Shown one piece after another: positions 1 through 6,436 of a stretch of 10,195 nt of DNA. The notes beneath the pieces are model-generated. The model was not told the origin of the DNA and did not search any database. It was given only the letters and a program-made list of their open reading frames with translations. The stretch is from Spirochaetota bacterium (GTDB lineage Bacteria; Spirochaetota; Leptospiria; Turneriellales; Turneriellaceae): positions 1 through 10,195 of the forward strand of contig CAUJII010000015.1 in the NCBI GenBank assembly GCA_963205035.1, in the 5' to 3' direction. Both the position numbers and the translations under genes were made by a program. Position 1 is the first letter of the stretch, and each line of letters opens with the position of its first letter.

Positions 1-379
1 CGGCGGCCAGGCGTTCCGATGCGATAATTCCCACAACGGTTGCAAGGCTTGCCAAGACAAATGCCCACCACGAGAAGAAGATCGAGCCCACCTGCCACCC
101 GCCTTGATGTGGTATGTACCGCACTGTTGCGAAAAAAAAGACAGCGGCGAAAAATGAGCCCCACGTCCCCGGCGCTTTCGGCAAATAGCCTGAGAAGAAA
201 CCGGTTGCGATGGTTTCATACCAACTGACCTGCGGAAGGGCCGCGAGCGCGACAGGCGCACGGTAAGGCACAAACGGCACCGGCTCGGTGGGGGGAGGGC
301 TCGTCACGACTGTCTTTCTTACTCTTGTAGTGGGCCGTTTTTTTTGCGGGCTGTTTTTTTTCTTCTGTGTCGTTGTCAT
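1..379 (-). CDS. pgpA: Phosphatidylglycerophosphatase A, N-terminal part (runs off the window)
   Basis: PgpA dephosphorylates phosphatidylglycerol phosphate to phosphatidylglycerol in the inner membrane. The 126 visible residues hold the family's N-terminal signature ATGFFSGYLPKAPGTWGS (residues 58-75). Hydrophobic segments follow at about 76-86 and 100-120, with the last residues reading SERLAA. The catalytic acidic motif lies beyond the edge. The ATG sits two bases after the TAG stop of the SpoIID-type gene, so the two are probably cotranscribed and translationally coupled. About 55 Lys/Pro-rich residues precede the signature, where family members usually have only about ten. A later GTG (residue 34 or 37) is therefore an alternative start. 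Three eight-base homopolymers lie in this coding region (see findings). The reading frame is intact. The family call is strong; the exact start is uncertain. Confidence 0.85.
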   Translation of the reverse strand, partial: MTTTQKKKNSPQKKRPTTRVRKTVVTSPPPTEPVPFVPYRAPVALAALPQVSWYETIATGFFSGYLPKAPGTWGSFFAAVFFFATVRYIPHQGGWQVGSIFFSWWAFVLASLATVVGIIASERLAA

Positions 380-381
380 GG

Positions 382-1539
382 CTATACGTTGTAATCCTGT
401 GCGAAACGAATCGTTGTTTTCGGAAAATAGTGCTCTAAAATTGTTCTGTAGTTTTGTCCTTTTTTCTCGGCTTGGAATTTCGCTCCCCACTGGCACATGC
501 CGACACCATGCCCAAAGCCACGGCCGGTGAGGACTACTGCATTCCCTTTGCGGGCGATACCGAAAAATGTCGATTTCACTTTGATGGCTCCGAGCATCGT
601 GCGGAATTTTCCAGCAGGAATTTTCTTAACGCCTCGGCTCGTTACAATCTTCAATGTTTTTACGCGCTTGGAGTCGGTGCGGTCGAGAACTGTAACGCTC
701 TTGACATTTTTGATTGCAAGTCGTCGCCCGATTTCTTTGAAAGGCAAAGTGACTTTCCATTTATATACGGGTGCAGTTTGACAATACGGAGAATTATGGA
801 CGCGCAGATAGGCGATGTCTTTTCCCCAAACTTCGCCGGCAGAAGCGAGAGTGCCGCCGCACGAGGAGTGGAAAAAAGTTTGAGCGAGTTCGCCTTGATA
901 GTATAAGACTTCGCCTTGGGTCTCTTCGACAGCTCTGCGCGCATTATCGTCGTACTTACTGATTCCACCATAGACTTGAAAATTTGTCGTTGTGTCGACG
1001 TCGTAGTACTTGCCCGCGCGCTCTTTAATTTTGACGAGTAGGTAAGTGCGTGCAACGACTGCTTGAGCTTTGAGTGCTTCTTTATGCCAAAGTGGACTCA
1101 TCTCGTGGCTGACGACAGAAGTAAGGTAAGAATCGAGCGGAACGTGGTTTACATAAAGCCAGCGTCCTCCTTCGCGTATCGCTTCGAGCGAGCCTGAGTA
1201 ACGGCGCGATCGTAAAACAAAAGATTTCTTAGGGGTGAGAAGCCCCGGCTCCGTGAAAGCAAAGTCACCGCTCCCATTTCTGCTGTACCGCTTAGTCGTG
1301 AAGGTAAAGCCGTCGGTCTTGACGCTCAACGCTTCGCCACGGTACAGTTTAACGCGTACCGTGAGCCCTGCTCGCCCAGACTCGCTTTGTGCGGCAGGCG
1401 CTTTGTGGGGCCGCAGGACCGAGTTTTGCGGCAATCGGCCGTTCGGCGAACATGCAATAAAGAAGAGAAGAGTTGCAAACGAAAAGAGCGCTGCGAAGGT
1501 GGAGCGATTACGGCGGCGGTAAGGCGCGTTCGAGGGCAT
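382..1539 (-). CDS. SpoIID/LytB-domain lipoprotein, probable peptidoglycan lytic transglycosylase
   Basis: This 385-residue protein matches the SpoIID/LytB family. SpoIID of Bacillus is a lytic transglycosylase that cuts glycan strands already stripped of stem peptides. Residues 1-30 form a lipoprotein signal peptide: a basic N-region, a hydrophobic core, then FFIAC with Cys30 as the lipidation site. Anchoring in the membrane facing the wall is expected. The domain core has SVVSHEMSP with Glu146 at the position of the catalytic Glu of SpoIID, then EALKAQAVVARTY (154-166). The conserved HSSCGG is at 224-229 and GRGFGHGVGMCQWG at 339-352. No second Met precedes the signal peptide, so the start is well fixed although no Shine-Dalgarno is seen. 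It is followed directly by pgpA. In a non-sporulating bacterium a role in division or wall remodelling is more likely than sporulation (inference). Confidence 0.9.
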   Translation of the reverse strand: MPSNAPYRRRNRSTFAALFSFATLLFFIACSPNGRLPQNSVLRPHKAPAAQSESGRAGLTVRVKLYRGEALSVKTDGFTFTTKRYSRNGSGDFAFTEPGLLTPKKSFVLRSRRYSGSLEAIREGGRWLYVNHVPLDSYLTSVVSHEMSPLWHKEALKAQAVVARTYLLVKIKERAGKYYDVDTTTNFQVYGGISKYDDNARRAVEETQGEVLYYQGELAQTFFHSSCGGTLASAGEVWGKDIAYLRVHNSPYCQTAPVYKWKVTLPFKEIGRRLAIKNVKSVTVLDRTDSKRVKTLKIVTSRGVKKIPAGKFRTMLGAIKVKSTFFGIARKGNAVVLTGRGFGHGVGMCQWGAKFQAEKKGQNYRTILEHYFPKTTIRFAQDYNV

Positions 1540-1636
1540 AATTTATTATCGACAAGTGCGGCGCATGTGTCGAACAAATCGTGAGCCTCTTACAAAAAAC
1601 GGATGACAGACTACCTTTACTCGTCTCCTCTGCTCT
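1540..1636. other. Divergent intergenic region between the SpoIID-type gene and the glycosyltransferase
   Basis: This 97-base gap separates two genes that read away from each other, so it must hold both promoters unless one gene is served from elsewhere. The minus-strand promoter is clear (1545-1573). For the plus-strand glycosyltransferase I find only a weak candidate: TTACAA at 1590-1595 and TACCTT at 1612-1617, spacer 16, with about three matches in each hexamer. The bases just before the ATG at 1637 are pyrimidine-rich and hold no Shine-Dalgarno sequence. No small gene, RNA gene or terminator is evident. Confidence 0.55.
1545..1573 (-). promoter_or_regulatory. Sigma70-like promoter of the SpoIID-type gene and pgpA, leaderless geometry
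   Basis: Read on the minus strand, TCGACA (1573-1568) and GATAAT (1550-1545) are separated by 17 bases. Each hexamer matches the -35 or -10 consensus at five of six positions. Five bases follow the -10 before the ATG at 1539, so transcription would start on or within a base or two of the start codon. There is no Shine-Dalgarno in front of this gene, which fits a leaderless message. The -35 hexamer is also one arm of a 6-base inverted repeat (TCGACA at 1549-1554, TGTCGA at 1568-1573), so an overlapping operator is possible but not shown. Confidence 0.5.
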
Positions 1637-2557
1637 ATGGAAAAAATGCGCGTCAGTGTTGTCATTCCCACACTCAATGAAGAGAAGGATTTACCAAACC
1701 TCTTAGAATCGCTTAAAAAACAGACTTTCCGCGATTTTGAAATTCTCGTGGCAGACGCCGGGTCAAAAGACCAGACGCGTCCTATCGCAACATCTTTTGG
1801 CGCACGCGTCGTCGATGGGGGCATGCCGGGAGTGGGGCGCAACCGAGGCGCGGCCGCCTCGAATGGCGACTATCTTTTTTTCTTTGATGCCGATGTCGTG
1901 CTGCCCGAAGATTTTTTGGCGAAGGCTGTGCGCGAAATGGACGAGGAGTTTATCGATTTGGCGACATGCGTCTTTTACCCGATGTCGAATTTGAGGCTCG
2001 ATAAAATTCTTTTTGCTTTCACCAACCTGACTGTGAAGATGAGCGTAAACAATAACCCCCGCGCCGCCGGGTTCTGCATCTTTATTACGCGCCGTCTCTT
2101 CGACCGCATCGGCGGTTTCGACGAGAGTTTGCGCTTAGCAGAAGACCACGACTTAGTCGGGCGCGCTTCTGTTTTCCGCTCGCTCCACGTGCTCAAGTCA
2201 ACTTCGTTGCAGGTGAGCATTCGGCGTCTCGCAAAAGAGGGAAGGTTTTCTCTCATCAAAAAATATTTTGAGGTGGAGATGCATCTTCTCACCAAGGGAA
2301 AGGTACGAGAAGACATTGTCGAATACGAATTCGGGAATTTCGAGGAAGAGGATACGGAAAGCGTGCAGAAGGCTATCGACAAATTTGAACAGAGTCTCAT
2401 CAAGTTTGAATCGCAATATAACGACTGGTCAGCCAAGATGCAACACCTGCCGGTAGTCGAGCGCATGCGCGAGACGCAAAAGCGGTTGCAACAAGGCGCC
2501 GAGGCGGTGACTGCCGGGCTTAAAGGGATTTTTACCGCACGAAAAAAAGAATCTTAG
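1637..2557 (+). CDS. Family 2 glycosyltransferase (GT-A fold) with C-terminal helical tail
   Basis: The protein (306 residues) starts with a typical GT2 nucleotide-sugar binding region, VSVVIPTLNEEKDLPNLLES (6-25). GVGRNRGAAASNGDYLFFFD (65-84) leads into the metal-binding DAD motif at 84-86. GGFDESLRLAEDHDL (159-173) holds the acidic EDHD group that in this family supplies the catalytic base. It would move a sugar from a nucleotide donor onto an unknown acceptor, probably at the cytoplasmic face of the membrane; no confident transmembrane segment is seen. Residues about 222-306 are an extra acidic to helical, coiled-coil-like tail with repeated charged and hydrophobic spacing (such as SVQKAIDKFEQSLIKFE), not part of the basic fold. 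Met4 is an alternative start. It is the only plus-strand gene and converges on the GH1 gene with 15 bases between stops. Substrate is unknown. Confidence 0.85.
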   Translation: MEKMRVSVVIPTLNEEKDLPNLLESLKKQTFRDFEILVADAGSKDQTRPIATSFGARVVDGGMPGVGRNRGAAASNGDYLFFFDADVVLPEDFLAKAVREMDEEFIDLATCVFYPMSNLRLDKILFAFTNLTVKMSVNNNPRAAGFCIFITRRLFDRIGGFDESLRLAEDHDLVGRASVFRSLHVLKSTSLQVSIRRLAKEGRFSLIKKYFEVEMHLLTKGKVREDIVEYEFGNFEEEDTESVQKAIDKFEQSLIKFESQYNDWSAKMQHLPVVERMRETQKRLQQGAEAVTAGLKGIFTARKKES

Positions 2558-2572
2558 AAGAAGCGTCGTTTT

Positions 2573-3928
2573 TCAAAGCGCCTCTTTGCCTGCAATAAAA
2601 TCGCGGTACCAATAGCCGCTATCTTTGATGCGGCGCGCTTGCGTCAAGTAGTCGACGTGGACTAAACCGAAGCGGGCAGCATAACCCTCTGCCCACTCGA
2701 AGTTATCGAGGAGGGACCACGCAAAATAACCCGTCACGTTGACTCCTTCGTTCTTGGCGCGCAGCACTTGCGCTATATAGTCTTTGTAATACGCGATGCG
2801 TTCTTTGTCTTGAACGCGTCCGGCGACGAGTTGGTCTTCTGCGGCAAAACCGTTTTCCGTCACGATTAGATTACGAATTTCTTTGTACGCAGAAAATTTT
2901 TTGAGGAGATCATAAAGTCCCTCGCTATGGACTTCCCAACCCAGCGAGTTGGTGAGGGCTTCGTGGTGGGTCGGCAACTCGCGCCAATGCGCATAAGGCA
3001 CCCAGCGCGAGTAGCGAACAATTTTGCGCGTGTAGTTGTTAATCCCCCAGAAGTCGAAATCAAACCGGAGCTTCTCCATGTCGCCTTCTTGGATATATTT
3101 TTCAATGCGCTTGAGCGTTGAAAACTTGGCCGTGGGGTAGCCTCTACCCAAGACAGGCTCGGTGTAAAAGGTGTTGTAAAGAGTGTCGAAGCGCTCGGCA
3201 CTTTGGATGTCGCGCTCCGAGTCGCTCCGCGGATAAACTGCGGTTGTTGAAATACTCGTTCCGATTTGCGCCTTGGGTTGCGCGGCACGCAAGCTGCGCG
3301 CCGCTTCTGCCTGCGCCAAGAGCGCGTAATGGCTTGCTGCAAAGAATTTTGAGAGCGACCTTTTTCCGGGAGCGTGGGCCCCCAAGAGATAGCCCAAAAT
3401 CAAAAAAACCATCGGTTCGTTCAAAACGATGTAGTTGTCGATTAAACCACCCAGGTGTTCAGTCACAGCCTCGGTGTATCTTGCAAATTCGTGGATGATT
3501 TCACGCTTCGCCCACCCACCGCGTTTTTGCAGGTACTGCGGTAAATCCCAATGGTAGAGTGTGACGAACGGGCGGATATTTTTTGCGTGGAGCGCATCCA
3601 AGAGGCGTTTGTAAAAATCAAAACCCCTCGGTTCAACGCTCCCGTCTTCACGGATGAGCCTTGACCAAGAGAGCGAAAAGCGGTAAGCCGAAAGCCCCAA
3701 CTCGGCCATGAGGTTTACGTCTTCTTGGAATCGGTTGTAGTGATCGCATGCAATGGTGCCGTTTTCGCGGCCGCGAATTTTTCTGCGCTTCCGAGTAAAG
3801 ACATCCCATATAGAGGCACTCTTGCCGTCTTTGTCGTGCGCGCCTTCGATCTGATAGGCCGAGGTTGCGGCCCCCCAAATAAAATTATCGGGCAGAGAAA
3901 ATTTCGGCTCGCGTGCTGAATGCGGCAT
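2573..3928 (-). CDS. Glycoside hydrolase family 1, probable cytoplasmic beta-glucosidase
   Basis: This 451-residue protein has the usual GH1 length and covers the whole (beta/alpha)8 barrel. Visible landmarks are DNFIWGAATSAYQIEGA (14-30) with the sugar-binding Gln26, then TLYHWDLPQYLQ (123-134). The acid/base Glu171 lies in VLNEP and the nucleophile Glu358 in VTENG. FAWSLLDNFEWAEGY (402-416) forms the -1 subsite wall. All catalytic residues are present, so it should be an active retaining beta-glycosidase, most likely acting on beta-glucosides or beta-galactosides; exact specificity cannot be read. No signal peptide is present, so a cytoplasmic location is expected. Its ATG overlaps the TAA of the upstream lipid-kinase-like gene in a TAATG junction, pointing to translational coupling. 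It is the last gene of the minus-strand run. Confidence 0.94.
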   Translation of the reverse strand: MPHSAREPKFSLPDNFIWGAATSAYQIEGAHDKDGKSASIWDVFTRKRRKIRGRENGTIACDHYNRFQEDVNLMAELGLSAYRFSLSWSRLIREDGSVEPRGFDFYKRLLDALHAKNIRPFVTLYHWDLPQYLQKRGGWAKREIIHEFARYTEAVTEHLGGLIDNYIVLNEPMVFLILGYLLGAHAPGKRSLSKFFAASHYALLAQAEAARSLRAAQPKAQIGTSISTTAVYPRSDSERDIQSAERFDTLYNTFYTEPVLGRGYPTAKFSTLKRIEKYIQEGDMEKLRFDFDFWGINNYTRKIVRYSRWVPYAHWRELPTHHEALTNSLGWEVHSEGLYDLLKKFSAYKEIRNLIVTENGFAAEDQLVAGRVQDKERIAYYKDYIAQVLRAKNEGVNVTGYFAWSLLDNFEWAEGYAARFGLVHVDYLTQARRIKDSGYWYRDFIAGKEAL

Positions 3929-5025
3929 TAGACGCCGCGCACTCCCATAAACCGGATGTGTGGCCCCACCGTGATGTTCATTGTTTCCATACCTGTGAAA
4001 AGTTCACCATCTAAGCACGGGTTTAATCCCTCTTTTTCTCGCGAAACAATTTCGATTGTGTTTGCCGTCGTTTGGATGAGCTCTTTGCCCGTGTAATCGT
4101 TGCCTGCAAAAAGATTCGGCAAATTTGCGAAGACCTCGAAAGGTTCGAGGTAGCCTACGTGCATGTGGAGTTTCTGGTCTTGGTCTGCGCGTGCGAAGAG
4201 TTTGATGAGGCTTTTTATTTCAATCGCAATCGAACCGACGTTGAGTGTGTTAATCCGTTCATAAGGGACGCTCTTACCGTCGATGACGACGTCGATTTGA
4301 ACTGGGTCGAAAATTTCATTGGAGTAGCTCGCCACGTCTTTAGGAACATACCCTTCAAACCAGGATCCTTTGAACGCAGTCGATGTAAAAGTTTTTGTAA
4401 TGACTTCGATGACTGTGTTGATTGAAGGTTTGCCGCTCTCGTAATACTTGTTGAAAAACTTTTGCGCGAACCCTGCGAGCGCACCCGAGAAAGCGAGCTT
4501 GCGGTATGCCTCGCCGTGGAGCTTTTGCGTGTAACGCCCTTCCATCATAAAAGTTCGTAGCGACGTGACCTGTGGGAGTGTTTCCGCATCGAAGAGTTTT
4601 TTGAGTTTGCGCAAAATTTTGATCGTTCCACCCGACGAGCCGACTTTCTTCGCTAAGAAATCGATTGTGCCACCGTTTGTGGGAATAAAAATCGGCAGAG
4701 ACGCTTCGATCTCATCCAGCGGTATGTCTCCCAAGACTTCAAGATAAGTGTTGATGATCCAATGGACGGTGCCGTCGCCGCCGTCGCACACGACGTAGGG
4801 AACCTTGTGCGCGGCAAAGTCGTAGAGTATCGATTTGAGTTGGTCGAGGTTGCGACTCTCGCGCACCCAGCCATAAGGCCCGATGATACGCCCCAACTCT
4901 TTGGCGCGGTGAGAATGCGACGCGTTCTTGCCTGCGTACGGGTTGGTAATTATGCCCAGAGGCGGCGGAGTTTTTGAGTCTGTCGGTTTATTTGTCTTTG
5001 TTGAGGATTTCTTGGATGATTTCAT
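3928..5025 (-). CDS. Diacylglycerol/sphingosine-kinase-like protein (DAGK catalytic domain, divergent)
   Basis: Members of this superfamily (DgkB, YegS, sphingosine kinases) phosphorylate lipid alcohols with ATP. The 365-residue protein begins with a Lys/Ser/Thr-rich segment, then LGIITNPYAGK (23-33) with the conserved N-P. The nucleotide-binding CDGGDGT is at 80-86. The second motif is PTNGGTIDF (115-123) and the late CLDGE is at 337-341. Two positions differ from the usual pattern. The Glu normally three residues after GGDGT (GGDGTxxE) is Trp89, and the Asn of the GTxND motif is Ile121 (GGTIDF). Residues about 175-330 give the usual beta-sandwich lipid-binding domain. The start overlaps the DUF2505-like gene by 38 bases, with no other in-frame start that keeps the fold. 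Kinase activity is likely but not certain, and the lipid substrate is unknown. Confidence 0.82.
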   Translation of the reverse strand: MKSSKKSSTKTNKPTDSKTPPPLGIITNPYAGKNASHSHRAKELGRIIGPYGWVRESRNLDQLKSILYDFAAHKVPYVVCDGGDGTVHWIINTYLEVLGDIPLDEIEASLPIFIPTNGGTIDFLAKKVGSSGGTIKILRKLKKLFDAETLPQVTSLRTFMMEGRYTQKLHGEAYRKLAFSGALAGFAQKFFNKYYESGKPSINTVIEVITKTFTSTAFKGSWFEGYVPKDVASYSNEIFDPVQIDVVIDGKSVPYERINTLNVGSIAIEIKSLIKLFARADQDQKLHMHVGYLEPFEVFANLPNLFAGNDYTGKELIQTTANTIEIVSREKEGLNPCLDGELFTGMETMNITVGPHIRFMGVRGV

Positions 5026-5485
5026 AATCTTTTTCTATTCCTTTGCGAAAAGAAGATGCGATTTGGTTTTCTACCATGCCGCCAATGAGAGCCCAGTTCA
5101 CTTTAACGCTGATGTTATATTCGCGCCGGCTGCTCGTTTCGCTCTCGTGGATGTAGTGTGTCTCTCCTTTCATTTGTAGCCGGTCGGGGTTTTCTTCAAA
5201 GATAACCTCGAAGCGGTTTGTTTTTGTTTGGGTGTCAAACCGGGCAACCTCGACGAGCTTCAAAAAACTCGACGGCAGGAGCGCCTTGAGCGCGTCGGGC
5301 AATTTGTCGGCAAGAGAAAACGCCCGCTTGGTGACAATGACCGAACCTTCTTCGTGCCTGTCTAAAATATCTTGTTTCTTAAGCCCGTCGTGTTTGGAAA
5401 CGTCTTCAAAACGCCTCTCCCGGGCTGCAAGCACCTTGTCGACATGCGCCGCAAAATTCTGAGTGAGGGTAAACCGTGCCGCCAT
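4988..5485 (-). CDS. DUF2505-like protein (START/SRPBCC-type fold)
   Basis: This small cytoplasmic protein (165 residues, no signal peptide or membrane segment) resembles DUF2505 proteins, which are assigned to the SRPBCC/START-like superfamily of hydrophobic-ligand binders. The pattern seen is an N-terminal strand and helix (FTLTQNFAAHVDKVLAARER, 5-24). A short LADKLPDALKALLP segment (58-71) follows, where the family has a conserved K-L-P. Alternating strands come next, and a C-terminal VNWALIGGMVENQIASSF (129-146) leads into a long amphipathic helix. The I-G-G-x-x-E element is the best family marker. Its 3' end overlaps the lipid-kinase-like gene by 38 bases, so the two proteins are probably made together; a lipid-handling partnership is inference. 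No good Shine-Dalgarno precedes the ATG. Family assignment is from memory of the pattern. Confidence 0.65.
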   Translation of the reverse strand: MAARFTLTQNFAAHVDKVLAARERRFEDVSKHDGLKKQDILDRHEEGSVIVTKRAFSLADKLPDALKALLPSSFLKLVEVARFDTQTKTNRFEVIFEENPDRLQMKGETHYIHESETSSRREYNISVKVNWALIGGMVENQIASSFRKGIEKDYEIIQEILNKDK

Positions 5486-5539
5486 AATTTCTAAGCATTC
5501 TCCAAAGGTGCGCTAACGTGGAAAGACCAAAATGGACTC

Positions 5540-5559
5540 GGCTGGAACGCGTTCCGGCC
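5540..5559. repeat. 20-base palindrome at the end of the DUF6929-like gene
   Basis: The sequence GGCTGGAACG followed directly by CGTTCCGGCC is a near-perfect palindrome with no spacer; only the fourth pair from the outside fails. It begins at the last base of the TAG stop of the DUF6929-like gene and lies in the 73-base gap before the DUF2505-like gene. In the minus-strand transcript it can fold into a short hairpin with a C-A mismatch. No run of U follows on either strand, so a classic intrinsic terminator is unlikely. A protein-binding site, a processing hairpin or chance are the options. Confidence 0.45.
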
Positions 5560-6395
5560 TAAACTCGAACCTCAATTTCCAAAACCAGTCCGGGTAGGGT
5601 ATCGCTGTCGGGATCGGAACAACACCGAAAAATCAGATCCCCGTTCTTCTCGCGCAATAATTCAATGCCCTCTATCTTGTGTGCAACGGACAGTGGAGCA
5701 ATCCACAGAACGGTTTTTGATTTGAGATCGAATGCCCCGAGCGCAGCCCCAACCGTCGCGCCGTCGTCATAAACCGACTGGGTGTCTTCCGCCGCAGCGG
5801 CAAAGTAGAGCACGCCATTCTTCACTTTACAGTCGGTCCAATGTAAACTCACGCCGGCAAGAGTCGGCAACGCGACGCCATGCCACGCAACCGAACGAAT
5901 ACTGTGCGGAAAATTCTCGGCCTCGACCATCCAAAAACCATTCCTGCCACCCGGGCCGTTGCCACGATTGAGCAGCACGTAACGATAGGGTGCAATCAGC
6001 GCGCTGCCTTCCACATTAAAATCTGTGGTATCTATCCCGGTTGCGGTTAAGCGTTCAAAGAGCAAAGTGAAATCAATCGCGTCCTGGAGTGTGCCGTCCA
6101 GAGCGAAGGCTTTGCCTGTTCTCCGGTTGGGAGTCGAACCCGACGGCACGGCAAGCAAACGCGCATGCGGCTCATCGAAGAAAAGGCTTTCCAGATCGGG
6201 CTTTGCTTTCTTCTCGATTGCCTTTCCTGGAATTTTAGTTTCAAAATTTATTTTCTCAACCGGAATTTGAAGAAGCTCCTCACGGTTGTCGGCGATGAGG
6301 TACATGCTGCCTTCGACGATTGCGAGTCCCGAAAGCGCATTAAACCCCGTGAGGCGGCCGATCGTCTTGGGTGTTACGGTTTCTAAAAATTGCAT
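5559..6395 (-). CDS. DUF6929-like protein, probable beta-propeller of unknown function
   Basis: The 278-residue protein has no signal peptide or membrane segment. Its motifs recall the DUF6929 family: LSGLAIVEGSMYLIADN (21-37), KKAKPDLESLFFD (62-74), VPSGSTPNRRTGKAF (83-97), NVEGSALI (127-134), LLNRGNGPGGRNGFW (141-155) and AAAEDTQSVYDDG (200-212). The recurring short strands ending in G-L-A, E-G-S-A or E-G-I-E, separated by turns, suggest a beta-propeller related to phytase-like or SdiA-regulated-like propellers. No enzyme function can be claimed. It follows the small PsbP/DcrB-like gene by 41 bases and precedes the DUF2505-like gene by 73 bases, all on the same strand. The start lacks a recognisable Shine-Dalgarno, but the N-terminus aligns well with the first propeller strand. 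The family name is recalled, not searched. Confidence 0.65.
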   Translation of the reverse strand: MQFLETVTPKTIGRLTGFNALSGLAIVEGSMYLIADNREELLQIPVEKINFETKIPGKAIEKKAKPDLESLFFDEPHARLLAVPSGSTPNRRTGKAFALDGTLQDAIDFTLLFERLTATGIDTTDFNVEGSALIAPYRYVLLNRGNGPGGRNGFWMVEAENFPHSIRSVAWHGVALPTLAGVSLHWTDCKVKNGVLYFAAAAEDTQSVYDDGATVGAALGAFDLKSKTVLWIAPLSVAHKIEGIELLREKNGDLIFRCCSDPDSDTLPGLVLEIEVRV

Positions 6396-6436
6396 TGTCT
6401 TTGAGTCAAAAAGTTACGGAGAACAAATCCATCCCA

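Noticed and set aside
132..139. Apparent frameshift in pgpA at the A8 run
   Set aside because: On recount the run is eight bases and the frame stays open through the hydrophobic segment to the window edge.
454..906. Long plus-strand open frame inside the SpoIID-type gene
   Set aside because: It is a shadow of a gene with clear conserved motifs on the other strand and has no recognisable domain.
1975..2466. Minus-strand open frame inside the glycosyltransferase
   Set aside because: Ser/Arg-rich shadow of the GT2 gene, no domain or start context.
3764..3777. 14-base perfect palindrome TTCGCGGCCGCGAA inside the GH1 gene
   Set aside because: It lies in coding sequence and follows from ordinary codons (R-G-R-E); no sign of function.
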